Below, piece by piece: positions 33,210 through 45,913 of a DNA stretch of 64,000 nt. The position numbers and the translations under genes are program-made. The notes below the pieces were generated by a model, which saw only the letters and a program-made list of their open reading frames with translations, was not told where the DNA came from and did no database searches. This DNA is from Plecoglossus altivelis (taxonomy: Eukaryota; Chordata; Actinopteri; Osmeriformes; Plecoglossidae). The stretch's first letter is position 1. The number at the start of each line of letters is the position of its first letter. The stretch covers positions 15,416,163-15,480,162 of the forward strand of contig BROE01000020.1 of NCBI GenBank assembly GCA_036571765.1, read 5' to 3'.

Positions 33210-36200
33210 CAAAGCCCCAATTAATACACTGAAACCACAAACCGGTGACACGGCGATCCTTGACGACCAGAATAGAGGCACCTTCTCGAACATGATCTAA
33301 TGTCTACAGAAAAGGTCACGGGAGTTAAGTCTCTTTACAAAAGCAGCTTGTGACCCCGGGGCCTCGCCCGCCCTGCCGTCTCCCCTCTCCTCCTCTCCAG
33401 GCTCCCTGCATGCAGGCTCAGGTAATGAGAGGAGAGGCAGCAGAGAGGCTTATTAAGGAAACATGTGGAGGTTCAGCAGAGCCCAGGCAGGTCCGCAGCT
33501 CTGACTACGATGGCGAGGGATCTGATCAAGCAGGTCATGGGCACTGTAGCACACGGGCGCGGGCGTGTGTGTGTGTGTGTGTTCGAAGGATTCTGGTCTG
33601 AGCTGCCATAATGAGCTAGATGTGTGTGTGTGTGTGAGAGAGAGGAGAGTGTGTGCGTGATATCTGTGGAGTCTCATTACTGGGTGGGTGGTGTGTGTGT
33701 GCCTGGCTGGCTGGCTGGCAGTGCAGTATAATTGAGTGTGTAGACACAGCGGGCCCGCCCTGTGAAAGGTTGTTATCTAACAGTGCGGGACACATGACAT
33801 TAGAGACCATTACTCTCATTATCCAGGGAGGAACTTTCACTGGACAATTACAGCCCATTTCCCAGCCTGCACTGCTGTAAAAGGGGCCTAGAGTACACTC
33901 TACAGCACAGCCTGACTGATAATACAAGAACATTGATCATGTTCAATATGGCTGGTAGATGGTACATCCTGGTTATGAGCTGGTCATATCCAGGTGGTGG
34001 GCTGCCTGAGGCTCCACCTCCAGCCATAACCCCAGAGGAGCTTCCTGCTGTGGCTACCTGCAGTGGACCAGCATGGGCCCCATGTCCGGCGTCTGGGCGG
34101 CNNGGGGGGGGGGGTGAGAGGGAGGGGGGAGAGGGGGGGAGGAGGGAGCGGAGAGAGGAGAGGGAGAAGCAGAGGGAGAGGGGGAAGTGGAGGAGAGGAG
34201 CAGGGGAGAGGAGGGCGAGGAGAGGGAGGGTGACGAGGGGAGGAGAAGGTTACAGGTAGTTGAGTGGGTTGAAGGAGGAGGTAACATTTGCGGGAGTAAA
34301 CTAGGTGAGGAAGAGCAAATATGCGATTATAGGTTACAGGTGATATTCTAACGAGCACTGTACACTTACAGATAACTTGACCAGTGGAATAAACACCTTA
34401 CCTTTTTTACTTTGGTGTTGCGCACGGTGAATCGTCTTTGCGTGTAGCAAGCGTGCACTTTGGTGCTCTTCAGAGTCACCACCATGTTGCCATATTCCTC
34501 ACTGTTTTCTGTGGGCCAGTACTGGTCACATTTCCTCTGCAAGGGAACACACACACGCACACATACACATTCAGCATCTGAAGAACCCAGGAGAACCAGA
34601 TCTGCTGGATCACTATCTGTTCTTATCTATCTGTGACTGTGAGTGGGGGTGTGTGAGAGTACGTGTGTGTGTGTGTGTGTGTGTGGGTGTGTGTGTGCAG
34701 TGGGGAGGGGGAACCCACCCTGCCTTTCTCCACCAGGTTGGTGATCATGACGATGATGCAGGTGTTCTGCTCCCACACCATCCTCCAGAAGTCCTCAAAC
34801 GTGGACTTGAGGGGTCCCTGGGCTGCGATGTAGGCCTTGGGCTTGTTGTAGCCCTGATGAGCACAGATACATAAGCACAGATGAGACTCATTCCTCTCCG
34901 TACGGTCACACGAAAACACACACACGCACACGCACACACACAAGTATGCACTTAAACACTGACACACATGCACACAAACACCCATGTAAACACACAAACA
35001 CACCCTCGTAAACACTGACACACATGCACGGACCTACACACGCACTCTCATACACCCATGTAAACACACACACGCACACGTACGTAAATACCACAGATGG
35101 TCTGAAGTAGTTTGCCACCCTTCAAAACTCACATCCACATAATTGGCGTTGATGTAGTCACTGTGCTTGGAGTCCTTCCCAGCCAGGGGCCGCAGCTTAA
35201 CACGACTGTGGTCATCTGGGAAACAGACAGGAACACAGTCAAGGTGTGTGTGCGCACCTGTGCACGTGTCAGAGCTTGCGTTTGTGCGCCTGCACCTTAG
35301 TCGGCGTCAGCACGTGTTAGTCAGCGAGCGCGTGTACGACTGAGTGTGTGTCACATCAGAAGACAGCGAGCAGCGTTGCGATGAACAACGAGGCAGCTAT
35401 GTCAAGTGTCGCGAAGGACCTCTGTGACACGGCCAGGTGATCAGCAGACAAACTCAGTCGGCAGCTCGACAGGCTGTCAGACGCTGAGGAAACGGCTCGT
35501 GTGGTTTGGGTGCTTGGTGAGCCGTTGTGGTGTGTGTGTCCACATGCTAGATGTTGTGTGTGGATGCATCCTTTTTAGGAGCAAGAGTGTGTGTGTGGTG
35601 TGCGGGCTGAGTGTGTGTAGTGGTGGCCAGCTGAGATGTGATGTGGTAGCTGCTAAAGAGCGAGTGTGTGTGTGGTGCTGGTGGCGTTGTGTGTGGTGCC
35701 AGACAGTCTGAGATTGTGTGTGTGGTGCCTGTGGGAGTGTGTGGTGTTGGGGCGCTGATGTGTATGTGAAGTGGTGACGTATCATTTTAATGGGCTGTAA
35801 GTTGCGCGTGTTGTGGTGGTTGCCGCCGTGCAGTCGTAATGAACAAGATTCCTCCTCAACTCTTCGTGTAACTCTTTAGAAGAACAAAAACTTTTCGTTT
35901 TTGTTTGGACTTGAATATATTTGACTTATCTTGGGTTGGGTGACACAGGATACCCACTAAGTGGTGATTTCAGTTGCCCAGCATATCGTTCACTGTATCC
36001 TCATAAAAACATGGATTGATATTGCGGAGGCGACACGTGGTGTGAACAGTCAGATGGTGCGTTTTATCATGAAAAATATAGCCACAAATGGGTCTANNNN
36101 NNNNNNNNNNNNNNNNNNNNNNNNNNNNNNNNNNNNNNNNNNNNNNNNNNNNNNNNNNNNNNNNNNNNNNNNNNNNNNNNNNNNNNNNNNNNNNNNNNNN

Positions 36201-39200
36201 NNNNNNNNNNNNNNNNNNNNNNNNNNNNNNNNNNNNNNNNNNNNNNNNNNNNNNNNNNNNNNNNNNNNNNNNNNNNTGCTCGACTGTATCTTCATAGTGT
36301 CGACGACCTCGGTGGATCGTTTCCTACTCCGCTGGACTTGCCAGTTGGGACAGAGCCGCGCCAAGAAACCGAAGAGAGAAATGAAGAGAGAGAGACGGAG
36401 TCGAACTCGTGGAGATCAGGAAAAAAATTAAACACAACAGCCGATTTGCTTCGCACCAGGGCCACGGTTTGTGTGTGTGCCATCCTACGCAGGCAGTGCG
36501 CGGCATCCTGTACTCATACGTGATACTGCAGAGAGCGGTTAACCTTTGATGAGATCAGCCGAGTCACAAGGAGGTGCCAGATGAATCTCAATGTCCTGCC
36601 CTCCCCACCTCACCACAGCCCACTAGAGCTGCTGTTGCTGAGCCCAGCCGTCAGGAAGCTCAACACTCCGCACGTGAGTTGTGAGATACGACAAGTCTTG
36701 CATACCTTGTGCTGCTAGCGTGTAAGTAGACTAGATGCTCCCTGCACATATACGCAGACGTGACCTGAAATACTCGATAGCCTCCAAGTCCCCGGCCCCC
36801 AGAGGGTGTGTTCCTGGAATCTCCTTACGTGCCCCTCTTCTGTCTTAGGGAGATTACCAGCGCTTCCCGCCTGCTCCTTCTCCCTCTCTCCTTTTCACCG
36901 CCTCCCCCTCTCTCTCCCTCCTCCATCTCTCTCCCTCCTCCATCTCTCTCTCTCCCTCCCTCTCCTTTCAAGCTGGGATGTCACGCTCCTCCTCCGTGAG
37001 ACTGTCACATCCTCCCGCTCGTTTCCCAGACCTCAGCTGCTCTGTCCACTCACTGAACTCTTCTTAGTCACACCAACTCTCAAAGTGGAATCCTCAAAGC
37101 ACACTGTCCTTCCTCTGAATCCATGAGTATTCCGTGCAAGTACAACTCTGCGTCCTGAATGTATATCAGCACACAGATGATTATAAAGCGTCCTTCACAT
37201 AAATAACCCAATAGCAAGCTTGCTTTCGCACGCTGCTACAATCGCCACAACCGGAGCGTATGTTGCCAGTATCTCATTATGACAAACCACAGCAACTGTT
37301 GGTTTATATAGCAGCATGAGAGGGAAGAGATCCAGCTCTCAATTTGGCATTACAACCCCCCCCAGTCATTTCCTATCAAGATTTACAGGTTGACAGGCTC
37401 AACTGGAATAGGGACTTATTCTGGGCACACAGGGCCACTGGAGGCCCCCTGCGGGTGTAGGCAGGGGTGGGGGGTTGAGGAGAGGGCCTTGGAGGCACTG
37501 TTGTTGCCAGGAGTATTATGTCCAGCCTGGGACTCACAGGGACCGCTATCCCCCCCCCCGGGTGATAGAGCTGTGGTGGACAGGATAGGTGTGGTTGTTG
37601 AAAAGCCTCCAGAATACCGTTCCCCTGGCTAACCTGCCAGACCAGTCTGAGTTACACTTACTGAATGGCTTCCTTGCCTAACTCCCTTGCAGCAGGTTTT
37701 ATTTAACATCACAGAACACTGTTTTATTTACTGGGCTCTCAACAAGTGCACATTGCCCTCCGCAGTGTGCCAGGTCCTATCAATCATTTATCTATTAAAA
37801 AATTGACCAAACTTGTGAATTTCTGTCAGTTCCTCCATCTGTATGCTCCGCCAGTCTCCGCCCCTCACATACTGGGCCTGCTCACAACACCAAGCAACCA
37901 TCCCAACCCATCACCCAGCCTCCCTCCCTCCCTCTCCTCTCCCCACCCCTCCCCTCCTCTGCTTCTCTCCTCTGCTATTCTCTGCTTCCTCCCCTTTTCT
38001 CTCCTCTCCTCTCCTTTCTCTCCTCTCCTCTCTTTATGCGCCCTGGCCACGTCTGTGTGGGGGCCAGGCTGGACAAAGCCATTTGTCCGAGGCCTAGTGG
38101 AGGCTCCAGGGGCTCTCCAGCCAAAAGGGGCTGCGCTCTGCTGCCTCCCCCCACCCTGCTGCCCCCATTCTGGGCAGGCATACAGAGCAGGGGCGGGGGG
38201 GCGTGCAAGGCCTTTCCATGGGGAGAGGAGAGGGGCCCCCTTACACCACTTCCCAATGTCCATCAAGCTGCCCTCTGAACAATACAGCAAAGTTAGAGTG
38301 TGTGTGTGTGTGTGTTCATGCTTATGAGGGAACTCATTAATAGGACACAGCAGATACTCTCAGTAGCGCCCCCCCCCCCTTTTTTTGTGGGGCAAGGGTT
38401 ACTAGGCAATTCAGAGAAGTCTTCCAAGGGAAGGGACAATAATTGTGACAGGATGTGAGGCAGGAGAGTGTGGGCACGCAGCAGAGAGTTGGGCCTGTCG
38501 CCTCCAGACCTCTTCCTGCCATAGACACGCTCATTAGGTTTCTCCCCTCGACCTGACGCTCTGAGGACTCTGGCTCAGTTGAAACGGTGAAACATCAAAC
38601 CCAGCGCTCCTGCCTCAGGGCGTTCTGTCAGCCTCACACACTCACACGCGCGCACACACATCTCGTGATCAATAGTAACGCCTTCAGCTGCTTGTTTTAC
38701 ATATCCACAGGTGCTGAGCTATGGACAGGCTGGGCTAATATTTCGAAATATCAAATAGAATGTGGGGGCGCGTGTGTGTAGGTGGGTAAGTGTGTGCGTG
38801 GGGGTGTTTGGCAAACGTGTGTGTTTGTGTGAGAGACAGAGATGTTCTCTGCTGCCTGCACTGTGTTGCCAGGAGCAGTCTAAGCTAGTCTAAATCAGCA
38901 AAAAGGCCTCTCCCACAACATCTGCTCAAGGCCATTAGCTGAACTATAGAAACCCTAAATGGACCACATGTCTTTATGGGACACGCAAACACACACACAC
39001 ACACACTCACACACCCATCATCCATCACACCTTTCATTTGAATCCGCAGTTGCTCCGCTCTTGGCACTTGGGCGGTGTAACATCTTAGCGCAAAGTGATG
39101 AGTCAGAACTTTCTCTTACCTCAAAGTCCTCCGAGAAGCCATGCTGGTTGTTAGAATACAGCTGGGAGATGTGCTTGATGAACTGTTTGACCGGGAGGGC

Positions 39201-42200
39201 ATCCATGTCATCTGTGAAGGAAAACACAGACAGAACAGACCGCCAGTCAGACACACTACACACACCAAGAGTACAAGGGAGGTGTTGTAAGAACACGGTT
39301 TCATCTTGAAAAGTTTTTGTATTTTATTTTTTTATTCTATCAACCTCTCCTTCGTCAAAGCACACGGGGTGAAGATGAACACAACCCAGAGATAACAGAG
39401 AGATTTGTAATCAAATCAAAGAGGCTTTGGGATATGAACTGGCTGGCCCTCCAGACTCTTAAATCTTTCATATTCCTCCCAGACTCCTAGAGGTCTTATT
39501 GGTGTGATTCAGCTGCTGTTCTCTATATTACAGGTGGTCTGGGTTCACAGTCTTCATATCACCACAGGCTGTGAACGATTAAAACTATCTGTTCATGTTA
39601 GTCCCTTCTCTCGCTTCTCGCCCCGTTCCTCCCCCACTGGTCTCGTGCGCCTCCCCGCCCCCTGGCCCCCGTCCGAAAAAGAAAAAAGAAAAAGAAGTAC
39701 TGGAATAAAATTAGCAAAGGGGATATTTTTATTAATAAGAGTTTTCTCGGGATAATGGATCAGGATAATGGTGTCTGCGGTAATGGAGAAATATGACTCC
39801 GGTCTTTGGGAATGTTCTGTCCCAACAGCGCCTGTGGGAGTCCAGCTAAACGCCCACTTAGAGAGAGGGTTAAATGGTCCATCTGAACACTAAGGATAGA
39901 TATTTCAAAATGACACGTGCGCACACTCACAGACACACAACTGAATGTAAGACGAGCGAACAGGTGCAGGCCCAGGGGGTTGTGTCCCATGCCCACACCC
40001 TTGACATCAACACTTCGCTTATACACCACTCGCCACCACACAACTCCACACCACACCGAGCACGCCACCCCACAATCACGCACTACTCACAGCGCACCAC
40101 TACTACTCACTCCACAGACGCCACACCGGAGCACACGTCTACTCACACGACCGCGAAAAAAAAAAGAGTATGGAAAAAAATAGCAAGGGGATATTTTTAT
40201 GATAAGAGTTTTCTCGGGATAATGGATCAGGATAATGGTGTCTGCGGTAATGGAGAAATATGACTCCGGTCTTTGGGAATGTTCTGTCCCAACAGCGCCT
40301 GTGGGAGTCCAGCTAAACGCCCACTTAGAGAGAGGGTTAAATGGTCCATCTGAACACTAAGGATAGATATTTCAAAATGACACGTGCGCACACTCACAGA
40401 CACACACTGCACATGTAGAGACACCACACACCCACCCACCCCCACACCCACATCACACACCCATACCCACACCCACACCACACACCCACATCACACACCC
40501 ACACCACACACCCACAACCAACAAAAGCGACATAGAAACAACTAAAAACCTTGTGTCTTATCTCAGATGTACTGTACTTGTCACACTTGATATAAAACGA
40601 TAACATAAATCTTAGACTAAAAACCAAATCACTTTTCCCCCCCACTGTGTTTTTGCCATTCAGAATAAACGCTCTCCCAGTCAGAGATATGCATATTTAT
40701 GCATGCAAATACCTCCAAATCCTGCCCTAAACTGTAAACACTGTTTACAGCGGATCAAAAGAAGGTTCCAGATATCGAAAGCAGTCTCATGCAAAATGGA
40801 TCAGAACTAAACGAGCAGGAAAAAAAATCCACCTCAGTGTCGAGACAAGATAATAGGCCATTCCAGACAGCTACTGTAAGCGCTGAGTGTGACGTGCTAA
40901 TGTGGCCCCAGGGGAGGGGGGGGGGGGGGTCTGTAAGAGGCTTAGGTTAGGGAGGTGGGGGTGTTAAGTGTGCCTGGCAATCGAGCCAGTTAGCAACGCT
41001 GACAGCAGGTCAGTCGTTACGATCCTGTAAGACAGCAGTGGTCCTCTGGTCTTAGCGCTTGTCTTCCACACTGCCCCCCCCAGCCCACAACGCAAGGGGT
41101 CTGGTTGCTCTGACAACCCAGCGAAAAACTCCCATCCTGACTCCCTGCGTTTCACCGTCACACTCTGACTACTGTCTCTGCAGCGAGCGTGCTGTCTCTG
41201 CAGCGAGCGTGCTGTCTCTGCAGCGAGCGTGCTGTCTCTGCAGCGAGCGTGCTGTCTCTTCACAGCGCGACAGAAGTTTGAGTGTCGGTAAACAAAACAC
41301 GCTCTTCCAAAGTTCAGCTCAGTATCCAGGGTGGCTTTCCAACAACAAATAGAGTCTCTTTTTTTAGAGAGAAACTCGCGTGAAGGACCGAGTGCCAGCA
41401 CAGTGCGAGTCAGTCCCAGTGACGGTGACGTCTGATTGGACTGTTCTGTCCATGATGCATTTCCTGGGAATGAGTCATACACAGACAAGCTTAACCTGGC
41501 TGCCTAAATCACCCTCTCCTCATCTTATCTTTACCTCGCACCTTAACGCTCATTCACTCTCCCTCAGTGACCAAATGAAACTGCTAACTATTCTCCGTCA
41601 CGGTGACAGAGGGAGCTTCACGATCGCGTCGTACAAAACTCTCAGATGCCACGTTTCTGCAAAGGACCTTTTCCCCCCAAAACATTGGAAGTGGTATTCA
41701 AACCAGCAAACTTCCAAACGAAAACCCCAAACGTTTCCGCTTCTTTTCCAGAAGGAAGAGTAGCTCCCTTTTGCTGCCTCTTTAATCCCCCTAGTGTGTC
41801 AGGCTGAGCTGAGAGCTGCCATGCCTGCTTGGCACCATCTTATATAGGTGGGCATATTAGCTACAGCTCCATGTGTGGTGGGCATTGTCCGTTCTAATAG
41901 GCTGTCCAAACTGTTCTGAAAGCTCACGGCAGGATCTTGGAACTAAAGGACTATGTTAGGCATGCAAGACCAGATCAATCTTCATGCTTCTCAAGCACTC
42001 ATGAGTGTGTGTGTATCTGTGAGTGTGTGTCTGCGAGTGTGCGTCTGTGAGCGTGCGTCTGTGAGCGTGTGTCTGTGAGCGTGTGTCTGTGAGCGTGTGT
42101 CTGTGAGCGTGTGTCTGTGAGTGTGTGTCTGCGAGTGTGTGTCTGCGAGTGTGTGTCTGTGAGTGTGTGTCTGTGAGTGTGTGTCTGTGAGCGTGTGTCT

Positions 42201-43073
42201 GTGAGCGTGTGTCTGTGAGCGTGTGTCTGTGAGCGTGTGTCAGTTTTGTGCGTGTTGTATGTCTATGCCAGGAAAAACAAAACCAGCTGAGGTCTAGAAC
42301 ATCTATTGGTAACACTAATTTCACACTCACCAACACACACACAAACACACGTGGGCGCACACTCACTCACGCACCCCACCTGTGGCTATTGGCATCCTCA
42401 ACGCATCAGAATAAATGGCGTCATTGCAGCGTACAGTCCATCTGCACAGTATTCATATCCCATACCAAACACAACTTAGCAAACATCTGTTTGCTGTCGC
42501 CACCCAACACATTCCCCTTCAAATCTGCCCACGGAAACCTTCTGAAGTCTTCTTCCTTGTCATGATGTCTATGTTCTGCCATCTGAATCTACGATCTCGT
42601 ATCACTCTTCAATCCATCCATCCGCGCATCAGCCTGAGCTCTGAGAGGGAGAGCGATGGTGGATGAAGATGATCTGAACTGTGCGCTGTAGACGGTGGCT
42701 GCTGTCTGGGCGCTTGCAGAGTTTCACCCTCGTGTGTCGTGTGTCGGCGAGCCCGTGAGTGTGCGTGGGGAGGGGTGTGTGTACACACAGTGCATTATTA
42801 ATGCTAACTGGACTCCTCTGCAACCAGAGAAGGGCAGACCAGAGGGACCCCTCCCTCGCTACCCCTGACCCCTGTGTAAGAATAACCCTGAACGGTGACC
42901 ACCTACCCAGCGCAGGCGGCACGTCGTTCAAGAAAGCCACGGACTGGTGTCATTTACCTGGAATGGGGATGACAGGAATGCTCTCATTGGGAACCACTCG
43001 GGGCGAATTACTGTCCTCCACGTAGAAATGAGCTGTCTGGAAACACCTCCTGTGAGAGAGAAAGAGAGAGAGA

Positions 43074-43148
<75 letters not shown>

Positions 43149-44603
43149 GTAAGGAGAGTTAGAGAGGAAGAGATGAGAGAGTTGGAGAGGAAGGGAAGGA
43201 GAGAGAGAGACAATATGCAGCCCTGTATCAGACGAGTGAGTCATGTTTGGTGCTGGGTGCTAGCAGATGCTCCAGGTGACAATCCCTGTTAAATCCACAC
43301 AGATGCCAAGAGGAGGCATCACAGGATCACGGGAGACTTTGAACTCCTTCAGAGAACGCAGGCAAACAAACGGAAGCACACAGACACACGCACGCAGAAA
43401 CGCCTGCACGCTCGCTCGCCCGCTCGCCTGCCGCACGGTCCGAGCAGCGGGAAGACTTCACATAAACATGTGACACACAGAATCCTCCATTTTGAACCTT
43501 TGAGCTTTAGAGTAGAGCACTTGTCTAATCCACAAGACTAGGCACACATAGCCGGCATATCTCAAAAGGAACTTGTGTGTGTGTGAAAAGAGCGAAACGG
43601 CTAGGCTAAGCGAAAACACCTCAGGAATTGAACCCGGCCGAAGACATTGTCTGCTTGTTCGTGTTTCACTGGTTCTTGTGGTAAAGACGTCTTAGCGGCA
43701 GCGCTCCAGTGATTAAAGAGGCAACAGGAGGCAGCGTGAGCGCCTCAGAGACTCCAGACAAACACTCAACATGGCCCAACATAGGTGCACACAGAAGACC
43801 CACACTAAGACTGCAGGGGCGGGCAGTCAAGTTAAACGAATCAATCAGTGAACTGCCTCTCATTCGCAACCAGCGGCTATGTCTGTTTGGACAAGCCAAG
43901 GTGGGTTCTAGTGATAGTGGCTGTTTGTCTGTGCATTTGTGTTCCCCTTGCCTCTACACGCTGACTACCAGGCTGTGAACGAGTAAGCCAGGTAAGTAGG
44001 TAGTTACTGAACTTAGTCTTAGTGTGTTTGCGTGCCTGTGTGTGCGGTAGCGAATGCACAATGGCTAGTGTGTGTTCTACTCCTACCTGTATTTGATGCA
44101 GAGCAGAGAGCAGATACTGTTCATCCTAGAGAAGGGGAGAGAGGAGCGAGAGCAGAGGAGAGTAAGAACAGCCCTGGCCGGCCGCTTTGGCATGCTGCTA
44201 CTGAACCAGACAGACCAAACGGAGAAAAGAGGGGAGGAGGAGGAGGAGGAGGAGGAGGGGAGGAGAGGAGGGAGGAGACAGCAGGCCCTGCCCTCTCTGT
44301 CCCTATTAGGGAGCTGAGGGAGGGCTTGGTGCGGTTTGCCTGCCCTCGATAACAGGCTTGACGGAACCCATTTCTGACTATTCACGGGCCGTGGGTAAGC
44401 TCAATGTCTACTTTCTGCCAATGAGGTGACAGAGGGGGAGGGGATAGAATGTTACACAGGGGTCAAGCCTGGTTTTTACTCCACAACAGGATTAGAATTA
44501 CCCAACACCCCCTTTTTGAACCCACAACACCTGCTACTGCCCTAGAGACCACACTACCTGACAGCCTGTGTGTGGATATGGGCTTGTGTGTGGGGGAGGG
44601 TGG

Positions 44604-44648
<45 letters not shown>

Positions 44649-45875
44649 ACTGTGTGCGCTCATGCGTGTGTCTCAATAGATCCTCTGTAGTGACAGGTTC
44701 CCTGCGGTTATGGGGCAGTGTTTTCAGGGGTTGTCACGATCTAACAACATCTCTGTCACACACACACACACACACACAACTCCAATCAGGTTATCCAGGC
44801 AGGACATGTTAAGCTAAGCCTAGGGGCTAACCGAACCCAAACAGCCAGCTTAATCTTCCACAACCTGCTTCTATAATCTCAGTCTCTGTGTACAAGCCTT
44901 GACTAATCAGGCTTCCTGTCAGATCCTACCTCCACTGTCACGTCTATATTCCCTCTGATGATGAAGACCCAAGCTGGTAACACGCATCCCAATTGGAGGG
45001 AAAAGGTGATCTGTTCCATGTGCTCCTTTCAGGCCCCCTACTGGTCACAGGCGTTACTGCGCTCTCGTCCACCGCAAACGGAGGGGCCTTGGGTGTGATT
45101 GTGGGGTTTGGCTCTGAGGGCAAGGCTCAGGAACAACCAGGAGCCCTGACACGCTAACACCAACCATTAAGGCCCTGATCCCTCCGCTGACCTGGGGTCA
45201 GTGTCCAGGGGCGACTCCATTCTCCTGGGTCAACGACCGACAAGGGGTTAATATCCTCTCCAGGGTGGGGGAGGGCCACGCTCAGGGAGCAGGGGGGGGG
45301 GCTGCTGGCATCACCGTCTGTTTGATGGCTCTGGATGAGGGACTGTACTGTCCCTGTGTTGCCACGTGAGCAATGAGGCTTGGGAGGTGGAACGCTCCAT
45401 TAATTGCTTTTGATATTGGCCAAAGGACTGCGGACGATAAACGCGCGAGGGCCAAGAGAAACACATGTGTTGATTTGCCAATCTAGCTCACTGACGCATG
45501 CGTGTGCGAGAGAGAGGGACAAATGAGACAGAGCGAGTGAGATAGAGTGAGAGAGAGAGAGAGAGAGCGAGTGAGATGGAGGGAGAGAGAGAGAGAGAGA
45601 GAGAGCGAGTGAGATGGAGTGAGAGAGAGCGAGTGAGATGGAGGGAGAGAGGCGGTATGTTGGTGTGTCTGCATGCCTTCAGGAACCAGCAGAGCTACTT
45701 CAGCCCCCCTCCCCCCTCCCCCCCCCTGTCTGAGGCTGATCTTCTCTGGTGTGGAGTCGTGAAGGGGAGCAGATGGCCCAGTGTGACCCCGGGGTGTTGA
45801 CCCACAGTGGGGCAGGGCAGAGGACGACCACTGGCCCCTGGAGCTGGGGAGAGCCGACGCTTACACACTCTCTCT

Positions 45876-45913
<38 letters not shown>

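Larger units (their letters stand above)
35216..39119 (-). other. ptprg: ptprg D1 intron(s) with missing exon and N gap
   Basis: This interval should contain the D1 exon that begins EVQRC and holds KNRY, but no such coding segment is visible on the minus strand. It contains degenerate GT-rich sequence (35220-35770), a 180-N gap, CT-rich sequence (36870-36970 and 37915-38035), a (GT)n near 38300 and otherwise unremarkable intron. Open frames at 37.7-38.3 kb are composition artefacts. Confidence 0.6.

Noticed and set aside
35961..36431. Open frames that run through the N gap
   Set aside because: They exist only because N was translated as X.
37746..38327. 193-codon plus-strand Pro/Ser-rich frame
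   Set aside because: It is a CT-rich low-complexity tract in a ptprg intron, with no conserved product.
41998..42366. Minus-strand His/Thr/Arg-rich frame of 136 codons
   Set aside because: It is a 14-bp GT-rich minisatellite.
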